64,000 nucleotides of DNA, from the NCBI GenBank assembly GCA_030425705.1, contig JAUHZU010000009.1, forward strand, positions 62,001 through 126,000, written 5' to 3'. The stretch comes from Phycisphaerae bacterium. Its GTDB lineage: Bacteria; Planctomycetota; Phycisphaerae; Phycisphaerales; Phycisphaeraceae. Both the position numbers and the translations under genes were made by a program. Every line of letters begins with the position of its first letter. The stretch's first letter is position 1. Positions 36,667-44,619 of the stretch are shown piece after piece. A model generated the notes under the pieces. It ran no database searches, was not told the DNA's origin, and was given only the letters and a program-made list of their open reading frames with translations.

Positions 36667-37371
36667 ATGAACAACCCCGATACCGGCACCCCTTCCCAGG
36701 TCTTCGATGGCGAAATCACCGGCATGCTCGACGGGCAGGCCGCGGCGGATCGCATCACGATCGTGCCCGACACCGCGCCGTCGTCCACACCGGACACCAG
36801 CCCACGGATCCGCATCCAGTGGGGCCAGCACCTCATGGACGACCTCGTCGCGGGCCGGTACCGCTCGCTGGTCTGTGCCGTGAACTCCGAGGACAACAGC
36901 CACGGCCTGATCGCGCACCTCGCCGACCAGTTGCCGACCAGCCAGTGGGACAACCGCACGATCACCGAGCACGCGGGCCGGCACGCGCGGTCGGGCCGGG
37001 TGACGATCCTCAAGGTCGACCTGGACACCGTCGAGGTGCTCGCGCTGCTGCGTCCGAGCGGGCAGGACGCGCTGTACCTGGCCGACCTGCACGAGGGGAT
37101 GCGCATGATCACGGAGATGGTCCGCCGCAAGCCCCAGAGCCGGCAGCCCGTCGCGGCGGTGAGCTTCCTGGGGTCGAAGGCGAACAAGCTCATCGACCGC
37201 TCGACCGACCAGGAGCCCACGCTGGAGACCGTGCTGCGGACGATGCACGACGCGGGCTTTACCGGGGACGTGTACCCCCCGCCCGCGTTGTGGCAGGACG
37301 CGCCCGAAGCGGTCTTCGCGCGGTACCCGTTCCCCGAGAGCCTCGACGAGATGCGGGCCGGCGGGTTCTAG
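36667..37371 (+). CDS. Protein of unknown function
   Basis: A 234-residue soluble protein, no signal peptide or membrane segment. The start at 36667 has AGGAC upstream. The N-terminal 45 residues are low-complexity (Pro, Thr, Ser, Asp). The core begins RIRIQWGQHLMDDLVAGRYR and contains SLVCAVNSEDNSHGLIAHLA, SGRVTILKVDLDTVEVLALL, DALYLADLHEGMRMITEMV and AAVSFLGSKANKLIDRSTD, an alternating alpha/beta pattern. The end YPPPALWQDAPEAVFARYPF with PFPESLDEM looks conserved in style. I do not recognise the family. A palindrome upstream suggests regulation, and it is not part of the downstream secretion operon by sequence. Confidence 0.75.
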   Translation: MNNPDTGTPSQVFDGEITGMLDGQAAADRITIVPDTAPSSTPDTSPRIRIQWGQHLMDDLVAGRYRSLVCAVNSEDNSHGLIAHLADQLPTSQWDNRTITEHAGRHARSGRVTILKVDLDTVEVLALLRPSGQDALYLADLHEGMRMITEMVRRKPQSRQPVAAVSFLGSKANKLIDRSTDQEPTLETVLRTMHDAGFTGDVYPPPALWQDAPEAVFARYPFPESLDEMRAGGF

Positions 37372-37430
37372 CCCACATCGATCTCAACACCGCCTCAGTG
37401 TTTCCCTGAGCGTCGCCCGCCCGTAGACTT

Positions 37431-38570
37431 GTGCGGATGATGAAGCTGTGGCTGCGTCAACACGAAACCGAGCCGGCGGGGCAGGCCGCGCGGGAGCAGG
37501 TCCACGCGCTGCTGGCCGAGGCGGTCAGCCGCAACGCCTCGGACCTGCACCTCGAGCCGGTGGCCGCGGGGTATGAGCTGCGATTCCGGGTGGACGGCGC
37601 GCTGTCACCGGTCCGGCAGTATTCGGCCGAGGAAGGCGGCTCGCTGGTGAACCGGCTGATGGTGGCGGCGCAGCTGCTGACCTACCGCCGGGGCGTGCCA
37701 CAGGAAGGACGGGTCACCGTCCAGTTGACCGCGGATGCAGCCCAGGGAGGTGCCGAGCGGCAGCTGGACCTGCGGCTTTCGGTAATGCCAACCACGCGGG
37801 GCCTGCGCGCCGTGGTCCGCCTGCCGGCTGAGCTCTACCAGCCGCGTGCGCTGGACACGCTGGGCCTGCCCGAGCCGGTCGTCGCACGCCTCCAGGCGTT
37901 CATCGCGGCCGACAGCGGGATGCTCATCCTCTGCGGGCCCGCGGGATCGGGCAAGACAACGACGGTGTATGCCGTGCTCGAAGCGATTGTCCGGCAATGC
38001 CCGGGGCAGAGCATCCTCTCGCTGGAAGACCCCGTGGAGCGAGAACTGCCTGGCGTGACGCAGATCGAGGTGCAGCCGTTCGGGGAACTGACGTTTGAGA
38101 CCGTGCTCCGGAGCGTGCTGCGCCAGGACCCGCAGGTGCTTGCGATCGGCGAGGTGCGTGACGCGCAGACAGCGCGGATCGCGGTGGGCGCGGCGCTGTC
38201 GGGCCACCGGTTGGTGACGTCCCTGCACGCCGCTTCGCCGCAGCGTGCGCTGGTCCGGCTGATGGAGATGGGCGTCGAGCCGTACCAGGCCGCCAGCGCG
38301 GTGTCGGGCGTGCTTTCGCTCCGGCTGATGCGTCGGCTGGACCCGTCGGGCCCGAGCTATGCCGGCCGAGTGCCGCTGGCGGAGTACCTGGCTGTGGACG
38401 ACGCGGTCCGTTCGGCGGTCCTGGCTCGGGCCGACGCCTCGGCGATCCGCCGCGCAGCCGAAACGCAGCCCGGCTGGGCGACGATGCGTCAGCATGCCGA
38501 CGCGCTGGTCGCCGCACACATCACCGACACGGCGGAGGCCGACCGCATATTGGGCTCGGCGGCGGGCTGA
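37431..38570 (+). CDS. GspE/PilB-type secretion ATPase, compact form
   Basis: Hexameric motor ATPase of type II secretion or type IV pilus systems. The GTG at 37431 or the ATG at 37437 could start it; 379 residues with the former. The N2-domain region (ASDLHLEPVAAGYELRFRVDGALS) leads to Walker A GPAGSGKTTTVYAVLEAI, the Asp box LSLEDPVERELPG, Walker B VLAIGEVRDAQTAR and the His box GHRLVTSLHAASPQRAL. It lacks the N1 domain and the four-Cys zinc loop usually found in GspE, so it is a minimal motor. It leads an operon with two GspF-like proteins. Confidence 0.9.
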   Translation: MRMMKLWLRQHETEPAGQAAREQVHALLAEAVSRNASDLHLEPVAAGYELRFRVDGALSPVRQYSAEEGGSLVNRLMVAAQLLTYRRGVPQEGRVTVQLTADAAQGGAERQLDLRLSVMPTTRGLRAVVRLPAELYQPRALDTLGLPEPVVARLQAFIAADSGMLILCGPAGSGKTTTVYAVLEAIVRQCPGQSILSLEDPVERELPGVTQIEVQPFGELTFETVLRSVLRQDPQVLAIGEVRDAQTARIAVGAALSGHRLVTSLHAASPQRALVRLMEMGVEPYQAASAVSGVLSLRLMRRLDPSGPSYAGRVPLAEYLAVDDAVRSAVLARADASAIRRAAETQPGWATMRQHADALVAAHITDTAEADRILGSAAG

Positions 38571-38656
38571 ATCATCCGGACACGGCGTGCGTCTAACCCG
38601 TAGGATACGGATCACGGCCTTGCACCCGCAGACCGCGGCCGGCCCCGGGAGACCGC

Positions 38657-39964
38657 ATGGCGATGGAAAACGAAGAGCCGCCGAACGACCCGGCTCCGGC
38701 CGCAGCGCAGGACCACGCGGCGGGCACCGACGTGCTGCCCGGCCGGGTTGCCAGCTACCGCTTTACCGCCCAGCCGATCTACGCGGCGGCGCCCGAGGCC
38801 GAGACCGGCGTATCCACCCACACCGTGTCGGGCGCGATCGACGCGGCCGACGCGACCGCCGCGCAGGCATCGCTCGCCTCGATGGGGCTGCGCGTGTTGT
38901 CGCTCGAGCCAGCCGAAGAAACGGGCCGGCCCCGCGCGGTCAAAGGCAGCAGCTTCCTTGCGTTCAACCAGCAGCTCGCCTACCTCACCGAGGCCGGCCT
39001 GCCGATGGAGCAGGGGCTTCGGCTGATCGCGCAGGACATGAAGCGTGGCGGGCTGGCGGTCACGATCCAGCAGGTCGCCGACGAGTTGCAGGCCGGCAAG
39101 GGGCTGGCCGAGGCGTTCGCCACGCACCGCGGCGCGTTCCCGCCGCTGTACGGCGCAGTGCTCGAATCGGGGGTACGAACGGGCAACCTCCCGGCGGTGC
39201 TGCTCGGGCTCGGCCGACACCTGGAACTACTGCAGCGCCTGCGGGCCGCGGTCTGGCGCGCGGTCGCCTACCCGCTGGTCGTATTCTTCGGCGTGCTGCT
39301 GATGCTCGGCATCCTGGGTGCGGTGGTGGTCCCGCAGTTCCGCGAGATCTTCGAAGACTTCGACACCGACGTGCCGGCCCTGACCAAGCTGGTGCTGACG
39401 GTCTCGCAATACATGCCGGCGATCGTGATCGCGCTGGTGGTGTTCGCCGTGCTGCTATTCGCCGGTATGGCGTTGATGCGGGCGGGTGGCAAGGGCCAGG
39501 TGCTGCTGGACCTCCTGCTGAGGGTGCCGCTCATCGGACCCGCGATCCGGTTCAACATGCTCGGCCGGTGGTGCGACGCTCTCCGGCTGGGGCTGCACGC
39601 GGGACTGGACCTGCCCGCGGCCCTGGGGATGGCGGCGGACACGCTGCGGTCCGGCCCGCTGGACGCCGACACCCGGCTGATGATCCAGACCGTCGAAGCG
39701 GGGCAGAGCATTAGACAGAACGTCCGCCTGCGTTTCGTGCCACAGGCCGTGCCCGCGGCGATCGAGTTGGCCGCTCATGCCGACGATCTGCCGGGCATGC
39801 TCGAGAATCTCGCCGCGATGTACCAGCAGCAGGCAGAGGCCCGCGTCGCTGCGTTGCAGACCGTGCTCGGCCCGCTCATGCTCGTGCTGGTCGCGCTCAT
39901 CATCGGTGTCGTCGTCACGGCGATGTTCCTCCCGCTGGTGCGGGTCATGCAGTCGGTGATGTAA
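38657..39964 (+). CDS. GspF/PilC-type inner-membrane platform protein, first copy
   Basis: Inner-membrane protein that sits under the pseudopilus and is coupled to the motor. At 435 residues it includes an N-terminal GspF extra domain (YRFTAQPIYAAAP, then GAIDAADATAAQASLASMGL) before the two GspF repeats. Repeat 1 has FNQQLAYLTEAGLPMEQGLR and AYPLVVFFGVLLMLGILG; repeat 2 has RWCDALRLGLHAGLDLPAAL and PLMLVLVALIIGVVVTAM. Its TAA overlaps the ATG of the second GspF-like gene, so the two are made together. Confidence 0.88.
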   Translation: MAMENEEPPNDPAPAAAQDHAAGTDVLPGRVASYRFTAQPIYAAAPEAETGVSTHTVSGAIDAADATAAQASLASMGLRVLSLEPAEETGRPRAVKGSSFLAFNQQLAYLTEAGLPMEQGLRLIAQDMKRGGLAVTIQQVADELQAGKGLAEAFATHRGAFPPLYGAVLESGVRTGNLPAVLLGLGRHLELLQRLRAAVWRAVAYPLVVFFGVLLMLGILGAVVVPQFREIFEDFDTDVPALTKLVLTVSQYMPAIVIALVVFAVLLFAGMALMRAGGKGQVLLDLLLRVPLIGPAIRFNMLGRWCDALRLGLHAGLDLPAALGMAADTLRSGPLDADTRLMIQTVEAGQSIRQNVRLRFVPQAVPAAIELAAHADDLPGMLENLAAMYQQQAEARVAALQTVLGPLMLVLVALIIGVVVTAMFLPLVRVMQSVM

Positions 39965-41301
39965 TGGCTGAGGACTCCCCATCCCAATCCGGTTCCGCAC
40001 CGCAGACAACGCCTTCTCGGAGGCCTGCCGGCGCTGAAGAACACCCGCGGATCCCGGGGCTCGGCCGGTTTACGATCAGCGTCATCGGCGTCTTTGCGTT
40101 GGCCGTGCCCGCGGTCGGCCTGATCATCATCACCTCCGCCGTGGTCTCCGGATTGACCGGGTTCTTCGCGTATCTCTTCGGTTTTGTCGCCGTGATCGCG
40201 CTCGTTCTGATCGCGTCGGCGGTGCGCCGGATGCGCGATGAACAACAGGGCCGGCTGCTGGGCTACCTGGAGGTCGCGACCCGGCTGAACCTGCCGCTGC
40301 CCGAGTTCCTGGACACGCTGCGGGCGGGCGAGGGCCGGGCCATCGGCATGCGCGCCGGCCGGCTCGCCGAGGACATGCGGCTGGGGATCGGGCTGGGCGA
40401 GTCCATGTTCGTGCGCACCCCCGAGGTCCCGGTGCATCAGACCACCCTGATCTGGCGTGGCGAACGCGCGGGCCGGCTCCGCGAGTCCGTCGCCCGGGCC
40501 GCGGACAACCGCCGCCGCGCGATACGCGACAGCCGAGTGTCCGAGAGCGGATCGGGTATGCAGTACGCGCTGACCGTGATGGTCGTGCTGCTGGGCCTGG
40601 TCGGGCTGGTCGGCACGTTGATCATCCCGAAGTACATCGAGATCTTCGAGGACTTCGAGACCGAGCTGCCATGGGTGACGCGCATGATGTTCGAGTGGGC
40701 CGGCGTGTTCGGGCCCCTGCTGGTGCTGGCCGGGGGTATCGCGATGCTCGGCATCATCGGCTGGTCGACCTACGGCCTGTTCCACTCCGGCGAAAGCGTG
40801 GCCGGCCCGCTGCGCCGGTGGCTCGAGCCGGTCTGGTGGCACGTGCCGGTGCTGTCCAACTCGACCCGCAGCCAGGCGCTGGCGGATGCGTGCTTCACGG
40901 TCGAACAAGCAATGCGAGCCGGCCGGCCACTGCCCAAGGCGATCGATGCGGCGCGTCACCCGGCACAAAGCGGTGTGCTTGATCGCCGGCTGCGTCGGCT
41001 CACCGAGGGGCTCCGCCAGGGCAAGCCGCTGGCCGAGGCCGCCCGCGCAGCGCGGCTGCCGGCGCTGGTGGTCGGCATGCTGGGTACCGCGAGCGCGGCG
41101 AGCGACCCGGCGGATGTGTTCGCGTTCCTCTGCCGGTACTACACCCACCGTGTCAGCCCCGCCGAGGCGGTGCTGCGTGCCGCGGCGCTGCCGGTGCTGA
41201 CGCTGGTGATGGCGACCGCGGTCGCGTGGTTCGTCTTCGCGGTCTTCTACCCGCTGATCGTGTTGATCGAGCGGTGCATTGATCTCACGGGGTACGCATG
41301 A
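39964..41301 (+). CDS. Second GspF-like protein, divergent
   Basis: A 445-residue membrane protein that starts within the stop of the first GspF copy. It lacks the extra N-terminal domain; instead, after a Pro-rich leader, a hairpin of two membrane helices (FTISVIGVFALAVPAVGLII, FGFVAVIALVLIASAVRRM) precedes two GspF-like cores: EVATRLNLPLPEFLDTLRAG and ADACFTVEQAMRAGRPLPKA, each with a hydrophobic hairpin. Similarity to the first copy is weak but the architecture matches. Two such proteins may form a hetero-oligomeric platform. Confidence 0.78.
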   Translation: MAEDSPSQSGSAPQTTPSRRPAGAEEHPRIPGLGRFTISVIGVFALAVPAVGLIIITSAVVSGLTGFFAYLFGFVAVIALVLIASAVRRMRDEQQGRLLGYLEVATRLNLPLPEFLDTLRAGEGRAIGMRAGRLAEDMRLGIGLGESMFVRTPEVPVHQTTLIWRGERAGRLRESVARAADNRRRAIRDSRVSESGSGMQYALTVMVVLLGLVGLVGTLIIPKYIEIFEDFETELPWVTRMMFEWAGVFGPLLVLAGGIAMLGIIGWSTYGLFHSGESVAGPLRRWLEPVWWHVPVLSNSTRSQALADACFTVEQAMRAGRPLPKAIDAARHPAQSGVLDRRLRRLTEGLRQGKPLAEAARAARLPALVVGMLGTASAASDPADVFAFLCRYYTHRVSPAEAVLRAAALPVLTLVMATAVAWFVFAVFYPLIVLIERCIDLTGYA

Positions 41302-41723
41302 ACCGACCCGCCTCCACCCGCCGTCCGTGCCGCCGCCGTGGACTGATCATCACCGATCTGGTGATCGGGCTGTCGCTGGTCGCGGTGCTGCTGTCGATCA
41401 CCGCAGTAACGCTCGGCCACGACCAGCGTGCCACCCGCGCCGCCGCACGCCACCGCCAACTCACACACGCCGCGGAAGCCGCCCTGCTCGCGCTGCAGTA
41501 CGGCCAAGCTCCGGACAACCCGACCGACCCGGCGATCCGGGTCACGCTCACGGTATTGCACGAGGACGAAGCCCCCGCGGGCTACCGCTGGGTAGGTGCC
41601 GAGTCGAGCGGGTTCGGCCAGCGGATCGAAGTCCTCGGTGTCGTCCCGGCCGGTGCCGCTGACGCGATCGAGCCGGGCGGTGCTGGACAAGCCGACGATG
41701 CCAACACGGGGGTGGCGGAATGA
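41298..41723 (+). CDS. Pseudopilin-like protein, first
   Basis: A 141-residue protein with a type IV pilin-like N-terminus: positively charged leader ending RRRG, then LIITDLVIGLSLVAVLLSI. If cleavage falls after the Gly, residue +5 is Asp where Glu is nearly invariant. The following helix and small Ala-rich domain fit a minor pseudopilin (GspH/I size). It overlaps the upstream GspF-like gene by four bases and the next gene by four bases. Confidence 0.7.
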   Translation: MNRPASTRRPCRRRGLIITDLVIGLSLVAVLLSITAVTLGHDQRATRAAARHRQLTHAAEAALLALQYGQAPDNPTDPAIRVTLTVLHEDEAPAGYRWVGAESSGFGQRIEVLGVVPAGAADAIEPGGAGQADDANTGVAE

Positions 41724-42232
41724 AACTCAATAGACCCGATCACGCCCGTCCGCCCTGCTCTCGGGCCGCACTCCGGCAGCGTGGCTTGACCCTCATGCAT
41801 GTCCTGGCGGCGATGCCATTGATCGCGGTCTTCCTCGTCATCGCGTCGAAGCTGTTTATCACCAACAACACGATGCTTAAGGTATCGGTCGCGGACCAGG
41901 AACGGCTCGGCCGCACCGATATCGCCGTCCATCAACTCCGCCGGGATGCGTGGACCGCCGACCAGGCCACCATCGAACACGACCGGCTCTCCCTGCGTCA
42001 AGGCCCGACCACGACTCTGTGGCGGGTGGAAGACGATGGACTGCTGACACGGACCGCGCCAGAGGCGGATGGTGATGCCAACCCGGTCCGTCGCTACGAG
42101 GGGCTGGGCACGATCACGTTCGAGCGCGTCCCGGGCGGGGTCGTGCTGATCCTGGATGATGAGCGATACCTGTGTCCGCTGGCGGCCGCCGATGGCATCG
42201 GTCATGACGAGAACGGGGAAATCGGTGACTAA
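41720..42232 (+). CDS. Pseudopilin-like protein, second
   Basis: A 170-residue protein with leader ending RQRG and then LTLMHVLAAMPLIAVFLVIA, so +5 is His instead of Glu if the Gly is the cleavage residue. The globular part (AVHQLRRDAWTADQATIEHD, LSLRQGPTTTLWRVEDDGLL) resembles the GspJ style of minor pseudopilin with a beta-rich domain. The start overlaps the previous gene. A frame-overlapping start serves the next gene. Confidence 0.68.
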   Translation: MKLNRPDHARPPCSRAALRQRGLTLMHVLAAMPLIAVFLVIASKLFITNNTMLKVSVADQERLGRTDIAVHQLRRDAWTADQATIEHDRLSLRQGPTTTLWRVEDDGLLTRTAPEADGDANPVRRYEGLGTITFERVPGGVVLILDDERYLCPLAAADGIGHDENGEIGD

Positions 42233-42644
42233 GAAAAACATATCTTCACCGCGCCGCCGGGGGTTTGCCAGTTTCACGGCCGTGGTCCTGATCGGCACAT
42301 CGGCGATCGCACTGACCGCTGTCGCCGGGGTGACGATCCGTCAGGCACAGCGCACACGCGATGCCGCGGCCGACGCGCAATTGCGTCAGCTCCTCCTCGC
42401 CGGGCTGGCGCACCTCGCAGAGGTCTCACCGGACGACCAGGGGTTCTTCGATGAATACACGCCGGCCCTGCCCGACCGGTTTGCGGGGGATGACGCAACC
42501 TTACTGATCCGGGCCGGCCAAGACGGGCCTTCCCTTGTCACCGCAACGGTGACCGCGGAGTGCCGCGGCCGAACCGCCTCTCAGACGCTCGCCTACCACC
42601 CCGACGCCGGGGCATGGCGGGTGACCGAAGTGCAGATGCCTTGA
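42225..42644 (+). CDS. Pseudopilin-like protein, third (GspK-like)
   Basis: A small protein whose start is placed at the GTG at 42225, which has GGGG six bases upstream, overlapping the previous gene by eight bases; ATG at 42204 is an alternative and would add seven residues. The leader SSPRRRG is followed by FASFTAVVLIGTSAIALTAV, then VTIRQAQRTRDAAADAQLRQ, the RT/AA pattern seen at the start of GspK. +5 is Thr, so no conserved Glu, as GspK also lacks. The 139-residue length is too short for a full GspK. Confidence 0.62.
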   Translation: MTKKNISSPRRRGFASFTAVVLIGTSAIALTAVAGVTIRQAQRTRDAAADAQLRQLLLAGLAHLAEVSPDDQGFFDEYTPALPDRFAGDDATLLIRAGQDGPSLVTATVTAECRGRTASQTLAYHPDAGAWRVTEVQMP

Positions 42645-42687
42645 GTCTGCTGCCGCATAGGTCTGTCGGCGGCCGTTGACTGACCGA

Positions 42688-44121
42688 CTACTCGGCGGGG
42701 GCAGACGGTTCGACGTAGTCCGGGTTGGGTTGATCAGGGATCGGCGCATCAAGCGCGTCCAGCCAGGCCTCGAGCAACGCGGCGAGTTCGGCATGCTTGT
42801 CCGGCCGGTCCTGCCGCAGGTCGCGCGTCTCGCCGGGATCGTCCGCGAGGTGGTAGAGCGCATCGCGGCCGGTCTCGTAGTCGCGGATGAGTTTCCACGC
42901 GCCAGCCCGGACCACACTGCACGGCGTCGCGCGCCACCCCCGGCGGTGGCTTTCCTCCTGCATCCCGCGGTAGCCCTGCAGATACGCGGGAAAGTGCCAA
43001 TACAGCGCATCGCGTCCGAGTGATGCGCCGCTCTCGCGGAACAGCGGCAGCAGCGAAAGACCGTCTATTGGCTGGCCCTCGGGCATGTGACCGTCCGCCG
43101 CCTCAACCAGCGTCGGGTAGAAGTCCAGCGTGATCACGGGTTCGCTGCTGCGTGTCGCTGCCGCGGTCACGCCCGGCCAACGCACGATCAGCGGGACCCG
43201 GGTGCCGCCTTCGTAAACCATCCCCTTCGAGCCGCGAAGGGGCGCGGCATCGGTCTGCGGGCTCATCCCGCCGTTGTCGGACGTGAAGACCACCAGCGTT
43301 CGGTCGGACAGTTCCAGTTCATCCAGCGCCGCGAGCAGCCGGCCGATGTTCTCGTCCAGCGCCTCGACCATCGCCGCATACCGCGCGTGGGTATGCAGCG
43401 TCCCGGGCGGCCGGGCCTCGGCCGCAGCGAGCAGGTCCGCACGGGGCTGGATCGGCGTGTGCACGGTGTAGTACGGCAGGTAGAGGAAGAACGGCTTGTC
43501 CCGGTTGGCCTGCATGAACCCGATCGCTTCGTGGGTCAGCCGGTCGGTCAGGTACTCGCCCGGTGGCCCGTCCTCCAGGTCGGGGTTGCGGTAGGGGCTG
43601 TGGTAAGACGCCGGATGGCCGCGGTGGTTGCCCCCGATGTTGACATCAAACCCCTGCGCCAGCGGGCCGGCCTCGCCCTCGCCCAGGTGCCACTTGCCGA
43701 AGTGCCCGGTGGTGTAGCCCGCGGACTGGAGCGACTCCGCGAGCGTGACCACCGCGGGGTCGAGCGTCGTGGTGTTCAGCACGGGGACCACGCGGTGTGC
43801 ACTGCTGGGCCCGCGTGCCGAACTGCCGACGGTGTAAACCCCGGTCCGCGGTGCGTACATGCCGGACATCAACGCCGCCCGCGTTGGTGCACAGTTGGCG
43901 CAGTTCGCATACGCGTCGGTAAACAACATCCCCTGCTCGGCCAGGCGGTCAAGGTTAGGCGTCTGATACAGGTCGCTGCCCATACAGCCCAGGTCGCGCC
44001 ACCCCAGGTCGTCGGCAAGGATAAAGACGATGTTCGGACGGCCGGGCGCGTCGTTGGGCAGGCCCTTTTGAGCCGTGGCAGGGGCCGCAAGCAACGCGGA
44101 GAAAAGCAAGAGCAGAGTCAT
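42688..44121 (-). CDS. Cys-type sulfatase, exported
   Basis: A formylglycine-dependent sulfatase of the alkaline phosphatase superfamily, secreted. The start is set at 44121 (477 residues), giving signal peptide TLLLLFSALLAAPATAQ; a GTG at 44136 would add five residues with an Arg. Metal site NIVFILADDLGWRDLGC, active motif NCAPTRAALMSGMYAPRTGV (C-x-P-x-R), TGHFGKWHLG and FTSDNGGMSPQTDAAPLRG. Sulfatases of this type remove sulfate from polysaccharide sugars. It is divergent from the ECF sigma fusion gene, whose regulation may involve it. Confidence 0.9.
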   Translation of the reverse strand: MTLLLLFSALLAAPATAQKGLPNDAPGRPNIVFILADDLGWRDLGCMGSDLYQTPNLDRLAEQGMLFTDAYANCANCAPTRAALMSGMYAPRTGVYTVGSSARGPSSAHRVVPVLNTTTLDPAVVTLAESLQSAGYTTGHFGKWHLGEGEAGPLAQGFDVNIGGNHRGHPASYHSPYRNPDLEDGPPGEYLTDRLTHEAIGFMQANRDKPFFLYLPYYTVHTPIQPRADLLAAAEARPPGTLHTHARYAAMVEALDENIGRLLAALDELELSDRTLVVFTSDNGGMSPQTDAAPLRGSKGMVYEGGTRVPLIVRWPGVTAAATRSSEPVITLDFYPTLVEAADGHMPEGQPIDGLSLLPLFRESGASLGRDALYWHFPAYLQGYRGMQEESHRRGWRATPCSVVRAGAWKLIRDYETGRDALYHLADDPGETRDLRQDRPDKHAELAALLEAWLDALDAPIPDQPNPDYVEPSAPAE

Positions 44122-44619
44122 CACTCGAGCATTCACTCTTCGGTGTCCGTCGGCGAACTCAGCACGGCGGCCCCCCGACGCGCCGATCGTTGTCAGGTCC
44201 TCATCCAAGGGTACGGCGACGTCGGGATCGGGCAGAGGCATCGAGACTCCGGGGAGGGATCGCACCGGCAGGCGATGATGGTATGGCCGGGACCGCCCAA
44301 GACTATCCCCAAACCCGCTCAGAATCCAGACCCCATCGGGGGCCAACACATGTGCGAAACCGGCTGTTCCTGGTCCGCGTCCGGCTCAGTGGTAAAAAAA
44401 GATGAGGATCGATGACAAAACCAGCTCGCGGCGCATCTCATCCATAGTGGGCTCCGCCGTCCATGATCGGCCATGGACAAACTGCTGGGCCGCGTCGGAT
44501 GCGGCGGTTGTCCTGACGGTGAAAGGTGCCCCATGGAGGCGATCATACACGCACCCCCCGTATCGCATGCAGGAACGCCGGCGCGTACCTTAGTGACTCA
44601 CCAAAGGGAAATGCGGTTC
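44122..44619. other. Noncoding region between the sulfatase and the ECF fusion gene
   Basis: About 500 bases between divergent genes. No protein frame with a convincing start and codon pattern is seen. It holds an A-rich patch at 44393-44409 and a perfect 20-bp palindrome (44459-44478). I find no clear sigma70 promoter; an ECF-type promoter cannot be recognised by eye. Confidence 0.6.
44459..44478. promoter_or_regulatory. 20-bp inverted repeat, possible operator
   Basis: GTCCATG ATCGGC CATGGAC, perfect 7-base arms around a six-base centre, about 140 bases before the ECF fusion start. A candidate binding site for the XRE-cupin regulator encoded two genes on, or for another dimeric repressor. 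Confidence 0.45.
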
